DNA from: Rotaria socialis
Lineage: Eukaryota; Rotifera; Eurotatoria; Philodinida; Philodinidae
Direction of reading: 5' to 3'
Length of the DNA: 64,000 nt
Assembly (NCBI GenBank): GCA_905331475.1
Contig: CAJNYU010004366.1
Coordinates: 5,732 to 69,731 of the forward strand
The translations under genes were made by a program, and so were the position numbers. Each line of letters opens with the position of its first letter. Within the stretch, counting starts at the first letter, position 1. The notes under the pieces are model-generated. The model worked only from the letters and a program-made list of their open reading frames with translations. It ran no database searches and was not told where the DNA came from. Shown here piece after piece: positions 1 to 10,392 of this stretch.

Positions 1-840
1 CCATGATCAATTATTCCGATAGAAACGAATAGTTTTTCTAATTGAGCTTCACGCTTTCGATCAAAAAGCATGTGGTCGACTGAAAAAATAAAATGCTTGT
101 TACTCATATATACATATTATCTCAGTATGTCAAACTACTTTTCCTGTAATAGTTAATGTCTTTTGATTGAATTTCATTATGAAATATGCAGAAAAATGGC
201 AGTGGTAAACATTTTTCTCTCGCACACGCGTGATAAAGAGACAGACATTCTGGATTTGAACATCGCTTTTTTTCTTGAAATACTTACTTTTGTCATCGAC
301 TGTCTTCTCTTCCTAATAAAGTCGCTACTTTTTGTTTGTTTCTTTCTACATTCCATACAAGAGTATTTTTAATGGCCTTCTAAGTTACTAGCGCAATAAA
401 CTTTAACTTTTGTCCATGTCATAAGTAAGCCTCGCCAGTTTACCATTTTCAAACTATAGGGATTTTAGCTCTTTTCAATAGATTATGCATCATAGTCGAA
501 TTAGCGAGTCAACATGAACGAATAGCTAGATTGTTTCATATCTATACTGAAAGTAATTTTTGGTTTTTCAATTACTTGTATTATCAGCTATGGAAGAATG
601 GCTCTAAATAAATCATTATAGATTATCTATCTCGAACTACTCACCTGTTGGCATGCCCAAAACATTATGATATAAAACTGTTTGTGCGGCTACATATTAG
701 ATGACTCGTTATTTTGTCAGTCGTGGTGAATATTATCAAACACAAATAACTCGGCATCAGATTGACTTTCAACTCAAAGATGTAGTCGATAATGCCTGTA
801 GAGAAAAATATCAGACTACTGAATTTACCAGCAGATTAGC

Positions 841-925
841 ACCCAGGTCGAAAAATCTGACACAAGATCTTATGAAGCACATACAAGATCTTATCAGATC
901 TTACAATATGATTGCTCGACCTGGG
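841..925. repeat. Short inverted-repeat element with CCCAGGTCGA ends
   Basis: The segment begins CCCAGGTCGA at about 842 and ends TCGACCTGGG at about 925, a perfect 10 bp terminal inverted repeat around an AT-rich core of some 65 bp. The core contains the palindromic word AAGATCTTAT in tandem. The terminal CCCAGGTC word is shared with the 31151-31346 element, so the two may be members of one non-autonomous family. I see no clear target-site duplication. Confidence 0.5.
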
Positions 926-1578
926 CATACACTCAGTTGTCGAAGTGTAGGAATATTCTTCTTCTTTTACTTTTCAATAACAGCATGTTAGATTCTGTTT
1001 GTTTCATAGTAATATGTAGCTTTTGAAGAATAAATTTATAAGATTACGAATATACCAATGGATGAATATGGTAGAACCAGACGGGTGAATAAAAAAAAGC
1101 AGTAGATAAGAATCTTTAGAGCAGAGGCAAGTTTATCACTATTTACCTCTTCAATATTATCTATTTCGAGTACTATTTCTACTTAACGATTAAACAAGAT
1201 CTTGGAACAAAAACAAGGGACGAATATTAGTATTCACTTCCTTTTAAGTTTCCAGTAGAAAATTTCTATTTGAATCGAATTATACGCATATGAATTTTCC
1301 GAGCTACGTAAGATAAAAAAGATTTCTTTTCTAAAATAGTTGAAACTTTTATCTAGGTAAACTAGTCTAATCTTTGCTTACCTGGCTCTCACTTGTCTTG
1401 AAAATAAAGTTAAATAGAAGTCACAGCTGATTATTGTTTACCCATTTCTCTCTAACAAAAAGATAAGACGATACACAGAAAGGAAAGTATTACTATTACA
1501 TGTCTTGTTGTTATTACAAGTTACGTGACTTTCTTAAAGACATTAAACTGAAAATACTGCAAGTTTCGAAGTATTTAA

Positions 1579-2075
1579 AGCATACGAAAAGTAGTGAGAA
1601 TGACACTAAATACGTATCCTATAGTAAACTTAAAGAAACTTTCTTGCTATATAATCTGATAGAGAAAAAAACTTGTATTTTTCTAATACTATTTGATCAC
1701 ACTTAACCTAATATCGTAATTATAAAATTTCAATAAAATCTATCTTTTTTTACTATATGTGACGGCGATATTAATATCTATTCAGTGAGCATTTTTTGAA
1801 TAACTTTGGATACAAACATGGTAGAGAGCTGCAATTTTTACCATCCGAAAGCGGAGATGAAAATGCATTGAACTCTATTAGATAGATTTATTGACACCTC
1901 TTTTTAAAGGTTTTCAATCAATTTCTTTGAAAACAAACTTACCCATCAGGTGTTAAAGTGTGTGAATTCTAAATTTCTAGGTTTGTATTGAACCTGCCAA
2001 TGGTAGATCTACAAAACTAACTGTAGAATATTCGGATATTTTGAATTAACCATTCAGGAATTATAGATACCTCAG
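1579..2075 (+). repeat. Diverged arm of the 5172-6046 foldback repeat
   Basis: This stretch aligns by eye, with many substitutions, to the left arm of the palindrome starting at 5172. Shared landmarks in order are AAAAGTAGTGAGA, TATAGAGAAAA, an AGAGAGCTGCA block, GATGAAAATGCAT and an ATTCAGG block. The inner part (about 2010-2060) matches the reverse complement of 5579-5620. It therefore carries one arm of the element, older than the nearly identical outer arms at 5.2 and 6.0 kb. Confidence 0.6.
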
Positions 2076-2109
2076 TTTCAGTCAAGGGTCTAAGTGATTT
2101 TTCTAGCTA

Positions 2110-2465
2110 TTCCTAGGAGAATGATTCCGGTAGTAGAATCCTATCGGATCCGTATCGGATATAGTATAGATTTCATTAAACAGACGAAATCCTATCGGTA
2201 TCCGTGTGTGGGACGTACAATCGGAACCCTAGTGTTGGAACCCGATAGGTTTCAGTGTCGGAATTTAACGGAATCCAACATAAGCATTTGATTCATATGT
2301 TCTGTTGACGCCATATGCTTATTCATTGGTGATTAAGAAAATTGTTTTTTTCCGTCAGATCCGTTAGTAGGCTCTCGACCAGGAATCTGATCGGATTTTG
2401 TCGGCTTGTCGGATCCCATGAGATCCGATAGGATTCACTGTCGGATTCATTCACCTGGTAATTGA
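2110..2465. repeat. Imperfect inverted repeat rich in TCGGAT/ATCCGA words
   Basis: The left end (about 2110-2150: a GAATGATTCCGG word, then AATCCTATCGGATCC) pairs imperfectly with the right end (GGATCC...GATCCGATAGGATTC...GAATCATTCACCTGGTA-like, about 2410-2465). The words CCGATAGG and TATCGGAT recur several times between them in both orientations. Base composition is richer in GC than the flanks. The right terminus, read inward, resembles the right end of the 31151-31346 element (CCAGGT, then AATGA, then TCCG). It is probably a decayed non-autonomous DNA element; no coding capacity is evident. Confidence 0.5.
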
Positions 2466-5171
2466 AAGGAAAACGGCGTACTGATGCAAACTTAGTAAAT
2501 TACGAGACATTTTTTGTCAGAATCAACAGAAACTTATTCATTTCCATTTAATGCGACTGGACTGTCTAATTTAGCAATGGACTGGTCTGCAAAGGGCAAT
2601 AGAAGCGATAGCCACACCAACAACCGAATGGATATCGAATCCGACATGGAAATATGCGACGAGAACAATACAGCTTTTCGTATACAAACTTCAACCAATA
2701 GGAAAATCAAACTTTAAATGTGTTACATGCTGATAATATATAAAGATATTGTAATACAAATCAGCGATTAAGAAAAGCTATTCAACAATCCATTGTTTGG
2801 TTACAATTATAACTGGTTGGAATTAAGAGCGAGTATTATTTGAGTAGATGTACATATATAGAATAAAATAGTCTTGGTGGGTAAAAAATAAGACGGCAAG
2901 GTAAAAATATGTTGTCGCTTGAAACTACAATAAAAAAATCTAACTAATTCCAATTAAATGAGAAACTACTCGTAAATTTTTTTATTTTCGTCAAAACAAC
3001 TTGCATGGTTGACAAAGATTAAACTCCTGCTGTTTTCCAAATGTGTATAAATAATGAGCATTCTTTGTAACAACAAAACGTGTCGCAAAGTGCAACATAT
3101 ATGTCGCATATTTTAGTTGACTTTGTTTTTATGAAATCCTAGCAAATCAATGGCGAGAAAACATAAGTAGCATTATCCATTTTATTTATATAAGAGTGAT
3201 TTTATTTTCATACACAAAAACTGTAGAAAAAATATTCTTGGATGTTAAGCAGAAACATACTCTAATTATCCATTCTGTTTAAAGTATGGTAGTACAGTAC
3301 AGGATAGAGGAAAAGAAAAACATAAATATCGACTCAATGTGATGTTGACTATTACTTCATTTTTGTATAACACAAGACACATAACAGTAACATTGTTGTG
3401 TCAACATTTGTTTTTACTCATTAAGCACTACAATAAATAGTAGATGTAGATGCAACGACCAATATGATAAACAACAATATGAGAACTACTAGAAATCATG
3501 GTATGATGCTATTCTTATGATAGATTTAGTAAAATGTCGCGATAAATATCATAGTATATGATGACTTTCGAGATGCAAAACAATTAATTCAAAGTGTGGA
3601 ACTTCTTTAGGTAAAAAGTCACCATTATTCCTGGTGAAAAACAGAATAAGACAGATCAAAACGATGATGTGAGTAGCAATATATTTCTTTGAAAGTTTTC
3701 AATAAGATCTACCGATGGATTCTTGTTAATTTTGGACGGTAAAAATATAATCTTTGATATGATTTTTTTGTTTGTAGAGATGATTCAAAAATCAGTTTTA
3801 GGTGTTAATACATTTTTATAAAAATATTCGTTGTTTCGCATGATACTGCTACTCTTTCATACGTATATGCAGCCTCTCACTATAATGATTCTTTGAAATA
3901 TTTCTCATCATCATCATTAAAACAATAATTCTATTTCTGAATAATTGTTCCAAGAATTACATAGCTAAGCTTTCTTTCTAATTGAGACGTAAAGTGTCAT
4001 TTAGAAGAAAAACAAATCAACGTCAGCAATTATTAGATATGCGATAACAGGTTACGATTATATATGTTCAGTTGTATAAGGTATCTAAAGTAATAATTTC
4101 CAGCAAAATCTTGCGTTCATGTACACAAAAATTACGAATAAATTTCTAATTGAATTTCCCGTAGAAACCTCAATAATAGATATCGACGTTGACATAATAT
4201 CAATTGAAGAAAATATATCAATATTTTCCATAGTTCCATAGAAATCTAACAACAATCTACCATTGTTATACCTAATTTACACGCAATCAAGCCAATACAA
4301 AATTAAAACATACGCTTGAATTATTACTGCCTGTTCATGTCATGACTTTAATATGTGATTGCCATTCACTACTATGTTTAGGGTATGAATTATTAATCTA
4401 TGCAAAAAATTAATTATTGTGAATTTTTGTCATGTAAACTACTGTACAGAAAATCATGAAAATCTTAACCATTTTAAGAAACAACAAATGTACTCAATAC
4501 CATTATTATCATCGTACTCGGTATACTATAATAGTTTTCTATTCACTGATAATTAGAGTAACATTCGTGGTTAAAAATATCCACTTCGTAGATTGTGCGC
4601 TTAGAGTTCTTGTACATTTCTTCAGTCTAGTTTTCCCGAACGACTAATGGTATGTACATAGTTTAATTCATATTGCTCAAAATTTGTAGTCTCCTTTTAA
4701 TACATGAATCAAAATTGATAAATGAAGAAAATTCCAATCGATTTAAACATTCTAATATCTATGTCATCTGTTTTATATGTAAAAATGCAAGTTTTGAGCA
4801 CGGTGAGTAATACAATTATGAGAATATCTTATTATTGCTTTATTCAGTTAATTATAGTCGTGTTAGCCGTGTTCGTTATTTGGAACTTGAGTAAAGTTAA
4901 TAATTTTATGTTTCATACTATGATTCATTAAGGAATCATTTGTGTAATTAGACAGAACTTACCGAAGGGCAAGCTATCGAAAGATATTTTTTCAAAAAAC
5001 TTACTGAATGAGTACGAACATTATACAAGTTATTTATCAATAAGATTTAACTCATTATCAGCCACTATTCGTGCATGATCATCTTATGACTAAAACACTA
5101 ATAGACATGTTACATGATGCATAGAACGTATTACATTCAAATGCTACTGTTCAACATCCTACTTCTAGGGC

Positions 5172-6046
5172 AAACCAAAAGTAGTGAGAGTAGCACTTCA
5201 ATACCGTATAATAAGCTTTAAGATTTTTTTCTCTCCACATCGTCTTATAGAGAAAAGAATTCTCTATTTTCTATGCTATTTGAACTCACTTCAACTAATA
5301 TCATAATAATAAAACTTCGATATGGCCTGTTTTTCTATCATTTATGACCGTTATACTATGCTTTTTTAATGACTTTTGATAGAAACAAGACAGAGAGCTG
5401 CAGTATTCATCTTTGGAAAGAAGAGATGAAAATGCATAGAATTGCATATTACATATTTTCCTAGACGTTAACTAAAAATTGTTCAATCAATTCCCTAAGT
5501 ATCAAAAATAATGGTTTTGTATTGCTTCACAGTCATCAATATAACGCTCACTTACAGCATCGACTAAACAACTTAAAATCCTGAATGATTAATTCACAAT
5601 ATCAGAACATTCTGCAGTTTTGCACATGTTTTATCCGCGATTTTAACAGATACTTGAAAATTGAGAATTCACTGTGAATACTTCACGAGTAGTCTTGTTT
5701 TGAAATAGTTTAATTTAATAGCTTTAAAAGCAATGTCAACAAATCTACAATATAATATTCGATGCATCTTCGTTTCCTCTTCCTAATGGTGAAAACCGCA
5801 GCGCTTGGTCTTGTTTCTCTCAACAGTTATTTGAATTATATTCACTGAATAGGCTTTAGTATAATCATCATACATGATAGAAAAATAGGTCTTGTCGCAA
5901 TTTTATTATATTATGATATTAATTGAAGTGGCATCAAATAGCATAGAAAATAGAGAATTCTTTTCTCTATAAGACGATGTGGAGAGAAAAAATCTTAAAG
6001 CTTATTATACGGTATTGAAGTGCTACTCTCACTACTTTTGGTGTGC
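5172..6046. repeat. Long palindrome (foldback element), about 875 bp
   Basis: Bases 5174-5280 and 5938-6043 are near-identical inverted copies of about 105 bp, differing by one T in a homopolymer run and little else. Similarity continues inward with increasing divergence, so almost the whole span is two arms meeting near 5580. A third, single diverged arm lies at 1579-2075. No open reading frame of note lies inside. It may be a foldback transposon, a MITE-like element or a local inverted duplication. Confidence 0.8.
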
Positions 6047-6531
6047 TCGTAGTACTGAAGCAAATATTTTTGGAGAGTATATTATGTATTTCAATCCTGT
6101 AAGGATATAGTATTAATAAATTTATCCAGTCGGTTGAGCTATCATTAGAAAAAAAATGACGAAAAAATTTATTCTAAAGCAACTTAATTCATTAAACACT
6201 AAAAGAAAAATCACAATTTATTCTCTTTAAAAATTCTCCGAAAAGTTTTTCGGTTTTATTTGAATTATTATATGTCTATTGTAATCGAGTCACCGATAAG
6301 TAAGGTCATCTATCGACAAAAGAGATACCACCACCACCACAACAGATGATAGCATGCGTGATTGTATTTATTCGTTCGTTTTTCTTCTATCTTTTTAATC
6401 TTTTCATACATATTGATTGGTTTTCACTTTTTACTATTACATTTATAAATAATTAAATAATTTATTGGTTATGATTATTATTCTTTCTGTTTATTTGAAA
6501 TTTCATTTATTTTTCTAGATTTTTACAACAG

Positions 6532-8733
6532 ATGGATAGCGATATGAAAGATACAGGAGATGTGGAAATGTTTGATGTTAATTTATCAAATGCAAAGGAA
6601 AACAATGCACCTACACAAACGAAAGAAATTGACGTGATTTCAAAATCAGTAGTAACTAAGCATACACCTTGGCTTGAAAAATATCGTCCAGCAAAACTCG
6701 ATGATATCGTTGGCAACGAAGAAGCAATATTACGTCTTGCTCATTTTGCTCGACAAGGAAACTTACCCAATATTATTATTTCAGGCCCGCCCGGATGTGG
6801 AAAAGTTTGTTTTATTTCATTTCGATTTTCACAAACATAGAATATATTTATTTAGACTACAAGTGTTTTATGTCTTGCACGACAAATGTTAGGTGATTCT
6901 TTTCGTGAAGCTGTACTAGAAATGAATGCATCGAATGATCGTGGCATTGATGTTGTTCGTACTAAAATAAAAATGTTTGCACAAGCAAAAGTATCATTAC
7001 CGAAAGGCCGACATAAAATAATTATTCTTGATGAAGCTGATAGGTAAATCAAATGGATTATCATGAATGTCTTTAACACATTTGTTTTCTCTCTCGTAGC
7101 ATGACAGAAGGAGCCCAACAAGCATTACGTCGTACAATGGAATTATATTCTAAAACAACTCGATTCGCACTTGCATGTAATGCTTCAGACAAAATCATTG
7201 GTATTTGTTATTTTTCTTTTTCTTTCAATGTATCGATTCAGTTTTAATCACTTTCATATTTAAGAGCCCATCCAATCTCGATGTGCCATGTTACGATATT
7301 CAAAGTTAAATGATGAACAATTATTAAAACGTTTAATGGAAATAGCTAAAACTGAACAAGTTTCGTTTACATCTGAAGGTCTTGAAGCAATTATATTTAC
7401 AGCGCAAGGAGATATGCGACAAGTAGAAATATAATTGCTTTCTTTTGTTGTTGCTATTTTTTTCTTATTTAAAAATGTCCATAGGCTATCAATAATCTTC
7501 AATCAACTGTATTCGGTTTTGGTCATGTAAATAGTGAGAATGTATTTAAAGTCTGTGATGAACCACATCCAATTCTGATTCGTGATATGATTGAAAAATG
7601 TCTTAAAAGTGATCTTGATGAAGCATACAAAGCAATGAATCATCTTTGGCGATTAGGTAAATTACATATGAAATACGAAAATCGACCCAAAAAAGTTGTT
7701 TTTCATGGTTAGATAGAGTTTATTGAGTTTTCTAGGAAAACCTTGCTTTTTGCAAGCCAAATTCAAAAGATGTTTTTCTAATCATGAAAATTAGATTTGA
7801 ACAGTCAAAATTATAATACATCAAAAGCGTCTAGTGTCTAGAATCTCAACATTAATTCTGTTTATTTATTGATTGTACTCGTCGTGTAACTAAGATAAAA
7901 AAAAAGCTTGGGTAACCCTTTTAAATAGAATTATATGATCATTTTTTTTATGTTAGTACAGAGTCCAGTATACAGGTTTCGTTATCAAGATTTCGATAAA
8001 ATAAACTGCCACTCAAGACAAATTGAATGTCGAATTTAGAATCGCTTCAAAAAGTTACATCGAATATAATCTTTGGTGTCTACTTCTAATATTTCTTTGA
8101 TTTCGAGATCAATTGAAGCATTGACTGCAATGATCGAAAATAGAAAGTAGAGAGGGTAATTAGCAAAATTACTTTTGATTAGTAAATAAATTATTCGATA
8201 TACTCTAATGCGTCGACTATGAATATGACATTAACACGTGTTTTTGCTTTGTGTTTTTACTTTCATATGGAAAAGAAAATTTAATAAATATTGAGTAGTC
8301 AAAATTTGATATTTTTAATCTATTCCCTAATAGAAAAATTTAGCTTGTATTTATTAAAACTAACATTCGTATGGGTAATTTAAACAGCTGCGTTTTAATG
8401 TAATAAAATATTTTGCTCAAATGTCGAATTAGTGTCACTTTTCAAAGATTATTTATATTAATTCATTTTTATTAAATAGGTTATACAGCTGAAGATATTC
8501 TTTCTGTGATTATGCGTGTGACTAAAACATATCCAATGAGTGAATTTATGCAACTTGAATTTATTCGAGTAAAAAAACTTTTTTTTAAATTTTTCATAAT
8601 TAATATTACAATTTTCTAATTTAAGGAAATCGGTTTGACATATATGCGCGTTAGTCAAGGTGTTGAATCCCAATTACAATTATCTTCATTACTTGCTCGA
8701 TTATGTGAAAAAGCCAATTCCACTACTCACTAG
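6532..8733 (+). CDS. RFC2: Replication factor C subunit 2 (RFC2), clamp-loader AAA+ ATPase
   Basis: RFC2 is a small subunit of the pentameric clamp loader that uses ATP to place PCNA on primer-template junctions in the nucleus. I splice seven exons: 6532-6804, 6856-7043, 7100-7200, 7265-7422, 7485-7656, 8480-8568 and 8626-8733. They give 362 residues, close to the usual length of about 350. Visible motifs are WLEKYRP (about 47-53), Walker A GPPGCGKT (85-92, split by intron 1), Walker B ILDEAD (about 148-153) and the RFC-box SRC motif in PIQSRC (about 192-194). The C-terminal collar domain is full length. All introns are 51-62 bp except the fifth, which is 823 bp. The first ATG follows a pyrimidine tract and AG. 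The gene lies immediately upstream of MLX on the same strand. Confidence 0.95.
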
Positions 8734-8867
8734 TCAGATCGATCCTATATATTTTTTCTTGTATTATTAATTGTCTTTCGAAGATCAATGATTTTTTTTT
8801 CTCTCTCGCTCTTTATTTTCGTGATGATATATAAAAGAAAACTCAGATAAAGTTTATTCTAGATAGC
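8734..8867 (+). promoter_or_regulatory. RFC2-MLX intercistronic gap with acceptor-like site
   Basis: This gap of 134 bp contains a long pyrimidine-rich run (about 8785-8820). A TTATTCTAG acceptor-like sequence ends at 8862, five bases before the MLX ATG. No AATAAA polyadenylation hexamer is visible. The arrangement fits a polycistronic transcript with a spliced-leader acceptor for MLX, but a conventional 5' UTR intron or a compact promoter cannot be excluded. Confidence 0.45.
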
Positions 8868-10234
8868 ATGGATGCATCGGGAAAACCGGATTATTGGCAT
8901 CAACAAGATGTTAATCCACCAACAAAACCACATTTAAAAGTATGCTGATCCTTTTTATTTGGATATTGTTTTAGTTGACTTCTTTATAATTTTATTTTTA
9001 ATCTTAGCTACCTGTTAATACCCAAGTGACATCTCATTATGATGGAGGTATGTATTGATTTATTGTTCTTTTTTGTTGTATGTCAATTGTTTTTCTAAAT
9101 AAAATTAACTGTTAGGAGTTCATTATTGCACTGGGATAAATGGTAGTATTAATCAATTAAAACGTACTTATTCAGGATCAGATCAATCAGCTTCACCATT
9201 AAAAAAACGTCCATTTATTCAACAAGTAATACCACCACCACCACCACCACCACCACCACCACCGCCACCAATACAACTGCAATCATCGTCTGTTGATCAC
9301 TCTGGTACATTAAACATGACAGTTAATGGGTTGAGTCTTTTTTACTACTATTTTCATATAGATGAAGATGATGACGATGATGACGATGAAGGTGATACTA
9401 TGAATATGTCAAGTGGTGTTATGGAGAAAAATTCGGGAGCAAAACGAGACGATAGTCGCAGGCGAGCTGCACATACAGCGGCTGAACAAAAGCGTCGAAA
9501 TGCTATTCGAGTAATTAAAATAAAAAGCAATAAGCTAAATCCTTCTTTTTTAATATTATTTAATAGAAAGGATATGATGCTTTGCAAAGTCTTGTACCTA
9601 ATAGTCATTTACTTGATCCAATTAGTTCACAAAAAGTTAGCAAAGCAGCAATACTTAAACGATGTAGGTTACGAAAAACATTTGCTATCAAATATAATTA
9701 GTTCTGTAATATTTTAGCTACTGATTATCTTATTCAATTAAATAAAGAACAACAACAATTAAACAGTCAATTAGATGCTAAAAAAAAAGAAATATATTGT
9801 TTACGGGCAGTTCAAAAGTTTGTTTTTGTTTTATTTCAATATTAAATATCTTTTTTTAAATATTTTATAAAATAGAACATATGAAGACATTCTTGAAATG
9901 AACATGAATTCTATTAAAAATGCCAGCAAAGCAATTGATGATGAAGATAAATTTAAAGTGGTATGTTTATTTTAATTCATTGAATTTAAAAGAAAAATGA
10001 ACTTCCTTTTTAGTTTCAAAATATCGCTGATGCAATATTTGTAAGTTTTGATCAAGCAATGCAATCAGGACAAGTAACAAATTTTGCTCGATTCACATCA
10101 ACGATTCTTCGTTGGATTGAAGATTCATGTCGACCATCGGTAAAGGAAAAATGTAGTTATAAATGAGATTATATAAATTCATTTTCTTTCTTTAGGATAT
10201 TAATGATCTTATTCGTCGAGTTCATGGAAATTAG
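8868..10234 (+). CDS. MLX: Max-like protein X (MLX), bHLH-leucine zipper transcription factor
   Basis: MLX dimerises with MondoA/ChREBP and Mad-family proteins to bind E-box (CACGTG) sites and regulate metabolic genes. Exons: 8868-8939, 9008-9047, 9116-9510, 9567-9663, 9718-9817, 9876-9960, 10014-10139 and 10196-10234, giving 317 residues. The basic region RRRAAHTAAEQKRRNAIR (about 152-169) ends exactly at an intron. The loop and helix 2 (SQKVSKAAILKRSTDYLIQL) follow, then a zipper. The C-terminal dimerisation domain includes SFDQAMQSG and ILRWIEDSCRPS, as in animal MLX. A run of about 13 prolines encoded by CCA repeats lies at 9232-9268 and an acidic Asp/Glu stretch at 9361-9390. The frame is open through 9330-9361, where a GT...AG pair 32 bp apart would break the frame if spliced, so I read it as exon. 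Confidence 0.93.
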
Positions 10235-10392
10235 AAATTTTGATCTCTGTCTTTGTAATATCTTGTCTTCTATGTTTTATGATCACGTGTGGTTTTGCTT
10301 TTGTATATTTTTGTACTTATTACGATTTTTTCTGTCCATATCGCTCGCTTATTCTTGTTTATTCATGAATTTTATGTTTTCTAGAACATAAA
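10235..10392 (+). promoter_or_regulatory. MLX-CDK7 intercistronic gap with acceptor-like site and E-box
   Basis: The 158 bp gap is strongly pyrimidine-rich. It ends in TTTTCTAG (AG at 10383-10384), eight bases before the CDK7 ATG. No AATAAA is seen. A CACGTG E-box, the class of site bound by MLX heterodimers, occurs at 10284-10289; one such hexamer may well be chance. Confidence 0.4.

Larger units (their letters stand above)
1..6531. other. Gene-free AT-rich region with repeat elements
   Basis: I find no exon chain with recognisable protein similarity on either strand. The open frames here are short, of random composition and without convincing splice context. The region is occupied by a small palindrome near 841-925, a diverged repeat arm at 1579-2075, a GATAGGATTC-rich inverted repeat at 2110-2465 and a long palindrome at 5172-6046, each listed separately. 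The last few hundred bases precede RFC2 and end in a pyrimidine-rich tract with AG dinucleotides at 6517-6518 and 6530-6531. Confidence 0.6.

Noticed and set aside
9330-9361. 32 bp GT...AG candidate intron in MLX
   Set aside because: Removing it shifts the frame to an immediate stop and it is shorter than any other intron in the window. The unspliced reading stays open into the bHLH domain.
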